A stretch of 64,000 nt of DNA from positions 62,001 to 126,000 of the forward strand of contig CAKRLV010000003.1 in NCBI GenBank assembly GCA_934359755.1, written 5' to 3'. This DNA is from an uncultured Agathobacter sp. Its GTDB lineage: Bacteria > Bacillota > Clostridia > Lachnospirales > Lachnospiraceae. Of this stretch, positions 54,115 to 61,420 are shown piece by piece. Positions within the stretch are counted from its first letter, which is position 1. Each line of letters begins with the position of its first letter. A program made the position numbers and the translations under genes. The notes beneath the pieces were generated by a model. The model searched no databases, had not been told where the DNA came from, and saw nothing but the letters and a program-made list of their open reading frames with translations.

Positions 54115-54432
54115 ATGTCAAGAAGAGAACAGATAACACTAGATTATAAGAAAGCTATGAATGTTGCCGGGAAAATCTCGGACACAGCAAAGAATATTCA
54201 GAGCAATATCGTAAAGAAAATTGATACGACGAATGATGAACTAAAGAAAGTCTGGCAGGGTACAAATGCAGATAAATTCGGCAAAAAGGCAGACAAGGCA
54301 CAAGTAAATCTGGAAGGATGTGTTGCAGATTTGCAGGAGGTAGCAGAAGCAATTGCTGCAATTGCCAGGAATATTTATGATGCTGAGATGGAAGCATTGA
54401 GAATATTAGAGGAAAGCATGGCAAAAAAATAG
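54115..54432 (+). CDS. WXG100-family protein 3
   Basis: This is a 105-residue helical protein with KKVWQGTNADKF, the Trp-x-Gly turn, between two predicted helices. The C-terminal helix has NIYDAEMEAL, but the residue four after Tyr is Met rather than Asp/Glu, so a strict YxxxD/E signal is missing. It may be the partner that travels with a signal-bearing WXG100 protein (inference). CGGAGG lies just before the ATG. A putative lysozyme effector gene follows 40 bases later. Confidence 0.88.
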   Translation: MSRREQITLDYKKAMNVAGKISDTAKNIQSNIVKKIDTTNDELKKVWQGTNADKFGKKADKAQVNLEGCVADLQEVAEAIAAIARNIYDAEMEALRILEESMAKK

Positions 54433-54472
54433 AGATGGAGTGGCGTTGTACGACAGTTGAAAGGGAGAATAT

Positions 54473-55693
54473 ATGAAGACAGAGTTTAATGTTGATACTA
54501 AAGGAATGCAGGCATGTGCGCAGGAGTATAAGACATATGCAGCAGGAATAAAGGATTATGAGGCACTGCTTGAAGGATACAAGAATGAGTTAAAGCAGGC
54601 TGGGAGCAGTTATGATTCGATTATAGATGGTTTAAAAGCATTAGAGGATAAGCTTAAATACATATATGAGGGCGTAGACTCTATGTCAGATTCTTTGGAT
54701 GAAATTGTAGATGAATATACAAATTCAGAGAAGAAAGCAACAGATATAGGAAGTGCATTGCTGGCAGCAATAGGCGCGGCACTTGGAGCTGCAATGGCAG
54801 AGGTGCTTAATAAGTTAAGAAACAAAAATAACTCTGATTCTGGATCTGATAGTCAGAAAAAAGAGGATGATAACAGCACAGGGAAAAACGATAGCAATAA
54901 TAGCAAATCTGATAGCAGTGAGAATAAAAATAATAACAGTAGCAGCAATAACAATAACAGCGATAAAAACAACAATAATAAAAATAGTGGTGACGGAACG
55001 AAAAATGGAAAAGGTGAAGAAATTTCTGGAGGTGCCACAAGTTCTGGAAATGGATCAGGTTCAGGAAGCGGATCAGGTTCAGGAAGCGGTTCAGGAAGTA
55101 GCTCAAATACTGGAAATGGCTCATCGAAGGCTAGTGGTTTCAGTGATAATGGATTAAGCCTTCTTTGTGATTTAGAAGTTGGTAACAAAGTGAAGCGTGA
55201 TTCAAGCGGAAGAATTACTGCAATCAAGATAGAAGATATAGGTGATGGCGGATATACTGTAGGATTTGGTGTTTATATCAAGCACGGAGATCAGGCAACT
55301 ATTGACTACTACAAGAAAACATATGGAATCGATGTGACAGATACATCAGCTTATGTGCCTATTGACGTATGCCAGAAGATCTTTGATAATGAAATCGGAA
55401 AGTATACAGGATATGTTGATTCGGCAGTAAAGAGATATGGACTTGATCTTACACAGAGTCAGTATGATGCACTTACAATCATGGCATATAACAGACCAAG
55501 TATTTTAAATGATGGTCATGCCGTAGGCGATTTACTTAAAGCTGGCAACATGAATCCAGAGGATTGGAGAAATGCTATGATTAATGAGTATCAGGGATTA
55601 AAGAACTGGAATAAATACGGCAATGGCTGGACAAACAGAATTGATGATGAGTTAGAGTGTTTCTTCCAGGGCGATTATAAGAGAAATCATTAA
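54473..55693 (+). CDS. Putative T7SS-secreted lysozyme (helical N-domain, linker, GH24-like C-domain)
   Basis: The protein has 406 residues and no Sec signal. Residues 1-113 are helical and WXG/LXG-like, with EYTNSE at 81-86 giving the YxxxE export motif and a small-residue helix at 94-112. Residues about 115-218 are a Ser/Asn/Lys/Gly linker with a GSGSGS run. The C-terminal 185 residues resemble GH24 (T4-type) lysozymes: a Glu in CDLEVGN (233), GGYTVGFG (257-264), where Thr matches the family Thr, and LTQSQYDALTIMAYN, a strong GH24 signature. It would hydrolyse peptidoglycan outside the cell or in a target cell. The lipoprotein gene downstream may protect the producer (inference). Confidence 0.78.
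   Translation: MKTEFNVDTKGMQACAQEYKTYAAGIKDYEALLEGYKNELKQAGSSYDSIIDGLKALEDKLKYIYEGVDSMSDSLDEIVDEYTNSEKKATDIGSALLAAIGAALGAAMAEVLNKLRNKNNSDSGSDSQKKEDDNSTGKNDSNNSKSDSSENKNNNSSSNNNNSDKNNNNKNSGDGTKNGKGEEISGGATSSGNGSGSGSGSGSGSGSGSSSNTGNGSSKASGFSDNGLSLLCDLEVGNKVKRDSSGRITAIKIEDIGDGGYTVGFGVYIKHGDQATIDYYKKTYGIDVTDTSAYVPIDVCQKIFDNEIGKYTGYVDSAVKRYGLDLTQSQYDALTIMAYNRPSILNDGHAVGDLLKAGNMNPEDWRNAMINEYQGLKNWNKYGNGWTNRIDDELECFFQGDYKRNH
55052..55099 (+). repeat. 18-bp tandem repeat in the effector linker
   Basis: GGATCAGGTTCAGGAAGC is present at 55052-55069 and 55070-55087, with a partial third copy to 55099. It encodes the Gly-Ser hinge between the export domain and the lysozyme domain. Confidence 0.9.
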
Positions 55694-55736
55694 TAGAATA
55701 GGTATTAAAAATATAAAATATAGGCGGAAGGAAATT

Positions 55737-56384
55737 ATGAAAATGAAAAACAGATTTGCATTATTTTTGACAGTAATTATGCTGTGTGCATCAATAAGTG
55801 GATGTGAGACAGCTGTAAACAATCAGACAAGTAACAACACAAAGGAGCCCGCAGTAGAACAGTCACGTACTGACGATTCAGATACTTTGGATGATACACC
55901 AACAGTAGAGACTGCACCGACAAAAGAAAACGATACATCAGCAGATACACAATCATCTAAGGATAGTGATACAACGATAGATACAACACCATCGAATGAC
56001 AGTGACACAACGATAGATACAACACCATCTAAAGAAGAAAATACAGCAGCAGACGAAGATGGCTATGCCTCATATGTGGGTGAGTATAAGCAGTCAGTGG
56101 ATGCTAATGTAACTGATGGATATTTATCAATTTCTGATGTGTCAGACGAGATTTCAATCAGATTTTTCGGAGCAAAGGAGTGGACTACCACAGCGGATTA
56201 TAGCGTTGTGGATGGTGGAAAACTTAAAGTTTCATGTGAATACTATGTCACAGAGGCAGAGCCGGATGATTTACTTGTTTTTACGCTTGAACACAGCGGT
56301 GAAGATGAAATTGTGATGACGGTAGAAGAATCGGAATTTCCATTTTTAGCAGCAAATGATACAATTACATTTAAAAAGTATTGA
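55737..56384 (+). CDS. Lipoprotein of unknown function next to the lysozyme effector (candidate immunity protein)
   Basis: The protein has 215 residues. The lipoprotein signal (MKMKNRFALF, hydrophobic core, SISGC) puts the lipid-bearing Cys at about residue 23. Residues about 25-105 are a Thr/Ser/Asp-rich spacer with a duplicated 12-residue unit. The last 105 residues form a compact beta-rich domain (YVGEYKQSVDANVTDGYLSI, then ITFKKY at the end). I do not recognise its family. Location outside the membrane, a small beta domain and a position 43 bases after a predicted secreted lysozyme would suit a lysozyme inhibitor. AAGGA precedes the ATG. The immunity role is inference. Confidence 0.72.
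   Translation: MKMKNRFALFLTVIMLCASISGCETAVNNQTSNNTKEPAVEQSRTDDSDTLDDTPTVETAPTKENDTSADTQSSKDSDTTIDTTPSNDSDTTIDTTPSKEENTAADEDGYASYVGEYKQSVDANVTDGYLSISDVSDEISIRFFGAKEWTTTADYSVVDGGKLKVSCEYYVTEAEPDDLLVFTLEHSGEDEIVMTVEESEFPFLAANDTITFKKY
55962..56033 (+). repeat. Two 36-bp repeats in the lipoprotein spacer
   Basis: Two tandem copies (55962-55997 and 55998-56033) encode DSDTTIDTTPS followed by Asn or Lys. They lengthen the stalk between lipid anchor and beta domain. Confidence 0.9.
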
Positions 56385-56388
56385 TATA

Positions 56389-56406
56389 TTTGCCAGCGAA
56401 TCTTGA
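56389..56406 (+). promoter_or_regulatory. Shared GCCAGCG element, copy 1
   Basis: TTTGCCAGCGAATCTTGA matches 16 of 18 bases of the element at 59646-59663. It begins 5 bases after the lipoprotein stop and its last bases overlap the -35 of the promoter ahead of the phosphatase gene. Confidence 0.5.
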
Positions 56407-56430
56407 AAGCAACAATAAGATGGACATAAT
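56403..56430 (+). promoter_or_regulatory. Probable promoter of the phosphatase-kinase unit
   Basis: TTGAAA (56403-56408), a 16-base spacer and CATAAT (56425-56430), about 118 bases before the chosen start at 56548. Confidence 0.45.
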
Positions 56431-56475
56431 GCAGGAAATTTGCTAGAATCAAAAAATATAGACAGCACTTGAGAG

Positions 56476-56507
56476 ACTCATATCCGATTAAGGCTATGAG
56501 TTCTTTT
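56476..56507 (+). terminator. Possible attenuator hairpin in the phosphatase leader
   Basis: ACTCATA / TATGAGT form a 7-base stem with a 12-base loop, followed by TCTTTT. It lies between the predicted promoter and the phosphatase start, so it could attenuate the operon. Confidence 0.35.
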
Positions 56508-56547
56508 GAATGTAAATGGGATTAAATGTGAGACGAGGAAGACAGTT

Positions 56548-57318
56548 ATGAAAATTCTAACAGCATATTGTACAGACGCGGGAACTGTAAAGAAGGTAAA
56601 TCAGGATGCATTATTAATCAAGACCGCCGAGTATGAAGGCATGGAAATAGCATTTATGTGCGTATGTGATGGCATGGGTGGTCTGTCTATGGGGGAATAT
56701 GCCAGCAGACAGTTGATATACGAATTTGCAAACTGGTTCGATGAGCAATTTGAATCGATATTAGAGGGCGAAGACTGGCAGCATGACATAATGAATCAGT
56801 GGGTAGATTTGCTGGAGAATGTTAATATAGAGCTTCAGAAATACGGCAATGAAAAGGGCATAAAGCTCGGCACCACCTGTACAGCAATGCTGATTATAGA
56901 CAGGAAATATTATATCATCCATATCGGAGACAGCAGAGTATATGAAATAAAAAATGATATTATTCAGATAACTCAGGATCATACATTGGTGGCGAGAGAA
57001 GTGGCGATGGGAAGACTTACAGAGGAAGAGGCCAGGACAGATTCGCGAAGAAGTGTTCTGCTACAATGCATAGGGGCAACAAAAGATATCACGCCACATT
57101 TTCTGACTGGAGAAGCAGGTAGTCCTGCCACGTATATATTGTGCAGCGATGGATTTAGACATACGATATCGTCTCAGGAGATTTATGAAGGGTTTTCACC
57201 AGATAAGATGAGAACAGAAGAGTCAATGGAGAAAGTCTGCAAGGAGTTTGTGGAGTTGAATAAGTTACGGCATGAGCGTGACAACATAACAGTTATTGTT
57301 GCGCATTTGGAGGATTAG
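56548..57318 (+). CDS. PP2C-type Ser/Thr protein phosphatase
   Basis: This is a 256-residue cytoplasmic metal-dependent phosphatase of the PrpC/Stp type. Metal-site motifs are VNQDALL (Asp20), CDGMGGLSMGE (Asp41), IGDSRVYEI, CSDGFRHTI and RHERDNITVIVAHL at the C-terminus. TCTAMLI and the DHTLVAREVAMGR flap region are also typical. A TTG at 56506 could extend the frame, but GAGGA at 56535-56539 fits the ATG at 56548. The kinase gene follows 9 bases later, so the pair should set the phosphorylation state of shared targets, most likely the FHA-bound proteins downstream. Confidence 0.95.
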   Translation: MKILTAYCTDAGTVKKVNQDALLIKTAEYEGMEIAFMCVCDGMGGLSMGEYASRQLIYEFANWFDEQFESILEGEDWQHDIMNQWVDLLENVNIELQKYGNEKGIKLGTTCTAMLIIDRKYYIIHIGDSRVYEIKNDIIQITQDHTLVAREVAMGRLTEEEARTDSRRSVLLQCIGATKDITPHFLTGEAGSPATYILCSDGFRHTISSQEIYEGFSPDKMRTEESMEKVCKEFVELNKLRHERDNITVIVAHLED

Positions 57319-57327
57319 TTATTTGAA

Positions 57328-59031
57328 ATGTTAGAAACAGGAACTGTTATAGATGGAAAATATAAGATACTAAACAAAATAGGTCAGGGAGGAATGAGCG
57401 TTGTGTACCTGGCCATGAATGAAAAGGCGAATAAGCAGTGGGCAATCAAGGAAGTAAGAAAGGATGTAACACAGAATTTTGACATAATAAAGCAGGGGCT
57501 TATCACAGAAATTAATATGTTAAAGAAGCTAAGCCATCCTAATCTTCCAAGTATCGTAGATGTAATAGATACAGAAGATACATTTTTGATTGTTATGGAT
57601 TATATAGAAGGTGTCACACTAAGTGTATACCTTGAGGAACATGGCGCATGCAGCCAGGAAGAGGTCGAAGACTGGGCGCTACAGTTGTGCGATGTACTTT
57701 CGTATCTTCATACAAGGGATGTGCCTATCATATATAGAGATATGAAGCCAGGCAATATTATGCTGAAACCTAATGGTGATGTTGTACTTATTGACTTTGG
57801 AATAGCAAGAGAGTACAAGACACATAGCAATGAAGATACAGTATGTCTTGGAACACAGGGATATGCTGCACCAGAACAGTTTGGAGGACTGGGGCAGACA
57901 GATGCGCGTACAGATATCTATTGTCTTGGTGCAACGCTTTATCATTTGCTGACAGGGCATAATCCAAGTGAGCCACCATATGAGATGTATCCAATACGTC
58001 ACTGGAATGAGAATCTTTCATCTGGATTTGAATATATAATTCAAAAATGTACTCAGAGAAATCCAAAGGATAGATACCAGAATTGTGAAGAACTAAGATA
58101 TGCATTAGAACATCACATGGAATTGGATATAGAATACCAGAAGAAAGAAAAAAGACGCATTGTTATTTTTTATATACTTGCATTTTTCTCATTAATATCA
58201 TTGTCAGGTGCAATAGGATTTAATATAGCTGGTAATTCGTTTAAGAGTGACAAATACACTACATATATAGAACAGGCGATGATGGAAAGAAATCTTGACA
58301 ACGCAAAGATGTATTATCTGAAAGCGATAGATTTAAAGCCGGATAATGAACAGGCTTATGAGCAGATACTAAATACTGTCCTGGATGATGATCTTCTCAC
58401 AGATGAAGAATCTATGATTATCCGTGAGATACTCCAGAGCACAAATAGCAGTGGTGTGACATATGAGGAGAAGTTTACGGATAATGAAAAGGCATATGAG
58501 GAGTTCAGCTATGAACTTGGTCTGGCATATTTTTATTCGTATAAGGAGAATGGAAATAAAAACAGTGCGCAGAAATGGCTGTCAATAGCAGCAAAATCTA
58601 CACGTATTGACAGTAGAAAAGTGGAAAGAGCCAAGCGCCTGTTGGAGATATCAAGGTATTATATGAAGATAGGAATCCAGAGCAAATCAGGGGATGAATC
58701 TGTCTCATATAAGGACTACTGGGAAGATATGATGGCTGTATCTGATGGTAATATAGTTGCCATAGATAATGAAATCACAGCTTTGCTTATATATAATGAC
58801 GTAGCGTATCAGATAGCAACTCATGCAGAGGAGCTTGCAGCAGACGGTGTTACAATCGAAGAGATGCGAAAGAAGTTAGAGGATATGCAGTCGCATGTAT
58901 CTGAGGATGTGGACAGTTCAGGAAAAAATAAGCAAAGAATCAGTGAACTCAAGAGTAATTTTGATAATAATGTAGAGATGGCAGGAAGGGAACTTGATAT
59001 TGCAGGAAAATCTCTTGAGGAGGAAGAATAA
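57328..59031 (+). CDS. Transmembrane Ser/Thr protein kinase with extracytoplasmic helical domain (EssB-like topology)
   Basis: The protein has 567 residues. The Hanks-type kinase domain (about 10-265) is complete: Gly loop IGQGGMSVV (18-26), Lys41 in AIKEV, Glu61, YRDMKPGNIM with catalytic Asp138, DFGIAR with Asp156, and GTQGYAAPEQ. One membrane helix lies at about 277-301. The C-terminal 260 residues are helical and TPR-like (AMMERNLDNAKMYYLKAID) and should be outside. There are no PASTA repeats, unlike PknB. The order kinase, single helix, helical external domain resembles EssB/YukC, in which the kinase fold is inactive, but here all catalytic residues remain. It probably phosphorylates Thr sites read by the FHA domains nearby (inference). 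Confidence 0.92.
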   Translation: MLETGTVIDGKYKILNKIGQGGMSVVYLAMNEKANKQWAIKEVRKDVTQNFDIIKQGLITEINMLKKLSHPNLPSIVDVIDTEDTFLIVMDYIEGVTLSVYLEEHGACSQEEVEDWALQLCDVLSYLHTRDVPIIYRDMKPGNIMLKPNGDVVLIDFGIAREYKTHSNEDTVCLGTQGYAAPEQFGGLGQTDARTDIYCLGATLYHLLTGHNPSEPPYEMYPIRHWNENLSSGFEYIIQKCTQRNPKDRYQNCEELRYALEHHMELDIEYQKKEKRRIVIFYILAFFSLISLSGAIGFNIAGNSFKSDKYTTYIEQAMMERNLDNAKMYYLKAIDLKPDNEQAYEQILNTVLDDDLLTDEESMIIREILQSTNSSGVTYEEKFTDNEKAYEEFSYELGLAYFYSYKENGNKNSAQKWLSIAAKSTRIDSRKVERAKRLLEISRYYMKIGIQSKSGDESVSYKDYWEDMMAVSDGNIVAIDNEITALLIYNDVAYQIATHAEELAADGVTIEEMRKKLEDMQSHVSEDVDSSGKNKQRISELKSNFDNNVEMAGRELDIAGKSLEEEE

Positions 59032-59033
59032 TT

Positions 59034-59510
59034 ATGGATATGCAGACATGTTATCTGATAAGAAATATATGCATCGCAGTATTTTTATTTTTTGCGTTAA
59101 TAGAGACGATATATTCTATCAGAGTTAAGATATGGAGGGTGTTGCGCAAGCATTATGGAATTGAGCGCAACCAGGAAATGAAGAAATTCCAACAGAGAAT
59201 GAGAGATCCATACAATACTGCACGCGTCAGAAGACGGAAAAAAGTTTATATCGAATCAGAGACTGGTTCAGATAATAATTGTAATAATAGTTATAGCAGT
59301 AACAGTAGTAACAGTAGTAATAGTAGTAGTAATAGTAGTAGTAATAGTAGTGAAATGCCAGTTGGACGAGTAGTGGAGCCAATTGTCAAACCAGAAGTCA
59401 GAGTGGTAAGGGAAGAAGAACAGACTATGTTGCTGGATGATTTCCTGGAGCAAAAAAATGAAAAATCTTCTAAACTTAAAGTGAAAAAAAACATAATTCT
59501 GACGAAGTAG
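59034..59510 (+). CDS. Small single-pass membrane protein with Ser/Asn repeat and putative phospho-Thr motif
   Basis: The protein has 158 residues. An N-terminal membrane helix (about 8-29) is followed by a very basic stretch (KIWRVLRKHYG, later RVRRRKKVY), which makes the C-terminus cytoplasmic by the positive-inside rule. Residues 88-106 are a Ser/Asn low-complexity run. Near the end EEEQTMLLDDF (Thr131) resembles FHA-binding phosphothreonine sites. I do not recognise the family. It starts 2 bases after the kinase stop, so it is surely co-translated with it. It may be a kinase substrate or adaptor that recruits FHA proteins (inference). Confidence 0.72.
   Translation: MDMQTCYLIRNICIAVFLFFALIETIYSIRVKIWRVLRKHYGIERNQEMKKFQQRMRDPYNTARVRRRKKVYIESETGSDNNCNNSYSSNSSNSSNSSSNSSSNSSEMPVGRVVEPIVKPEVRVVREEEQTMLLDDFLEQKNEKSSKLKVKKNIILTK
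59295..59351 (+). repeat. Ser/Asn-coding AGT/AAT microsatellite
   Basis: A run of AGT, AGC, AAC and AAT codons encodes SSN and SSSN units inside the membrane protein gene. Its low complexity makes slippage possible; unit changes of three bases would keep the frame. Confidence 0.85.
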
Positions 59511-59568
59511 CAAGGATAATTCAGAATTTCATTGACAAGATTAGAGAGGACAAAAACAGTAGATAAGC

Positions 59569-59597
59569 TTGCACCAATAGTCAAGGTGTCATATAAT
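59569..59597 (+). promoter_or_regulatory. Possible promoter of the FHA-essC unit
   Basis: TTGCAC (59569-59574), a 17-base spacer and a perfect TATAAT (59592-59597). The 216-base gap from 59511 holds this promoter and the dyad at 59642 and no gene. Confidence 0.5.
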
Positions 59598-59641
59598 AAC
59601 AGTGCAAAATTAAATGGAAACTATTACCAGAATAATAGTAT

Positions 59642-59663
59642 AAGATTCGCCAGCGGATCTTGA
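59642..59663 (+). promoter_or_regulatory. Shared GCCAGCG element, copy 2, with dyad symmetry
   Basis: AAGATTCGC (59642-59650) and GCGGATCTT (59653-59661) form a 9-base inverted repeat around CA, with one T/G mismatch that could pair as U-G in RNA. Bases 59646-59663 match copy 1 at 56389 in 16 of 18 positions. It lies about 65 bases before the pseudoprotease start. Confidence 0.5.
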
Positions 59664-59726
59664 GTTTATTAGTTTGAAAATGAAGAGTGTAAGACAATTG
59701 AAGGATATGGAAAGGGAATGGGAGAA

Positions 59727-61409
59727 ATGAAGAAATTATATAAATTTATGATTTCGTTTATGTGTATTATGACTATTGTATTATCCAATGGAGTGTGTGC
59801 ATTTGCAAGCGAAGCCGATACCCCAGAGGATGTGGTAGCGGATTCATCTTTGCAGGGCGTAGAGGCTGCAAAAGATAGTGTGGTGCAGGTAGTTGTTTAT
59901 TACACAGATGATAATGGAAGAAATTATATACTTAAAAGAGGCAGTGGATTTCTCATTTCAGAGAATACAGTACTGACTAATTATGAAGTGACTTATCTCT
60001 CAAACCAGCAGATTGATAAAGCAAGAAAATACCTTTCGCTTGATCAGAAGGATAAAGATAAAGAACTATCATATCAGGTTGGTGTCATCGTATATAATGA
60101 TGTAATCATAAGCGCACAGCTAAACAGCTATAGCAGCAAAGATATCGGGGTGGGCATACTTGATTTATCCAGTCCATTAAATAATAGAACAGTTGCAGTG
60201 CTTGGAGATGCATCATCTATCTCACCACAGCAGGCATTATATGTTTTAGGATATCGCAATGTCAGAGTCATGGATGAAGGTGCAGCAGAGGAATATCTCA
60301 CACAGAACGATTTAAAGGTTTCAGAGGGAAGCTGCATAGAGCCTTATTCAGAGAATGAAGCCAGGCTTATACATACAGCAGTCACCAAAAGAGGAGCACT
60401 CGGAGGCCCAACAGTTAATGAAAATGGCGTAGTAGTAGGAATGAATATTACTACACAGAATGATGCGGGGAACAATGAGAGCATAAGTGTTATTTCAATA
60501 ACAGGTCTTCTCGATGCCTGCGGAATAACATATACACATGTATCCAATCAGGAAACAAAGCCAGACGAGCAACAGCCAGAGACTGAAGTTTCAACGGTTG
60601 ATAAGAGTAATCTCAATCAGTATATTCTTAATTACAGCAATATCAATAAAGCGGATTACACCGAAGAAAGTTATAAGACTTTTTATGAAGCATTGACAAA
60701 TGCACGTAATATTAATCAGGATGAGTCAGCTACACAGGAAGAAGTTGATAATGCGGTTAACCAGCTTAATACTGCTAAAGAAAATTTAGTAAGTTACAAG
60801 CCTGTTAACTGGCCGCTCATTATTCTTATTATTGTAATAGTAATTATATTTATCTGTTCAATAACTCTATATGTTCTTAAGGCGATGAACATATTATTCA
60901 AGAAAAAGGAACCACAGCATTTTGTTACAGAAGTGAATTCTGTAAATGAGATGCAGATGAACCAAATTGAAAATTATAAAGAAATCCAGAATGTCAATAA
61001 AGTGCAGGCTGCACCAGTGGGAACGGCAACTGACGAGACTACAGTACTTGGTGCAACGTCAGCAGATGATGAAGGAACAATTGTACTGAACTCTTCATTT
61101 GAGGATATTATGAAGCCAGCTACACTTATCAGGTCATCGAATGGAGAGAAGATAAGCATCAATGTATTATCGTTTATAGTTGGTAAGGATGCCTTAAATA
61201 CCAATTATTGTATAAAGGATAATCCTTCAATCAGCAGAAGACATGCGAAGATTTCTTTTAGAGGAAATAGATATTATATATGTGATCTAGGCTCTACGAA
61301 TTTTTCATATGTAAATAATCAGATATTATCGCCAGAGACGGACGTAGAGCTTAAAGACGGTGATATAATCAGATTATCTAATGAAGAATTTATGTTCAAA
61401 AATATGTAG
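59727..61409 (+). CDS. Membrane trypsin-like pseudoprotease with FIVAR-like and cytoplasmic FHA domains
   Basis: The protein has 560 residues counted from the ATG at 59727, which has GGGA 9 bases upstream; the ATG at 59718 is too close to it. A signal sequence is followed by a trypsin-like domain (about 40-275). Two catalytic residues are lost: the His position reads TNYEV (Glu87), and the Ser position reads GALGGP (Leu225) where GNSGGP is expected. The Asp is kept in KDIGVGILDL. A FIVAR-like module (about 300-352), a membrane helix (362-385) and a cytoplasmic tail follow. The tail has DETTVLG and DEGTIVLN, then an FHA domain (about 472-557, SISRRHAKI, LGSTNFSYVNN). It may be an envelope-spanning sensor or scaffold for EssC. 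Confidence 0.88.
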   Translation: MKKLYKFMISFMCIMTIVLSNGVCAFASEADTPEDVVADSSLQGVEAAKDSVVQVVVYYTDDNGRNYILKRGSGFLISENTVLTNYEVTYLSNQQIDKARKYLSLDQKDKDKELSYQVGVIVYNDVIISAQLNSYSSKDIGVGILDLSSPLNNRTVAVLGDASSISPQQALYVLGYRNVRVMDEGAAEEYLTQNDLKVSEGSCIEPYSENEARLIHTAVTKRGALGGPTVNENGVVVGMNITTQNDAGNNESISVISITGLLDACGITYTHVSNQETKPDEQQPETEVSTVDKSNLNQYILNYSNINKADYTEESYKTFYEALTNARNINQDESATQEEVDNAVNQLNTAKENLVSYKPVNWPLIILIIVIVIIFICSITLYVLKAMNILFKKKEPQHFVTEVNSVNEMQMNQIENYKEIQNVNKVQAAPVGTATDETTVLGATSADDEGTIVLNSSFEDIMKPATLIRSSNGEKISINVLSFIVGKDALNTNYCIKDNPSISRRHAKISFRGNRYYICDLGSTNFSYVNNQILSPETDVELKDGDIIRLSNEEFMFKNM

Positions 61410-61420
61410 AGGGAATGGAT

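Noticed and set aside
53683..55227. Minus-strand open frames across the WXG100 and effector genes
   Set aside because: They mirror low-complexity Ser/Asn/Gly codons on the plus strand and yield Leu/Tyr/Cys-rich peptides without ribosome sites or motifs.
57328..59031. Standard PknB/PrkC wall-sensing kinase
   Set aside because: No PASTA repeats are present; the external part is helical and TPR-like, and the gene lies in a T7SS locus.
59727..61409. Active trypsin-like protease
   Set aside because: The His and Ser catalytic positions read Glu and Leu in otherwise well-aligned motifs.
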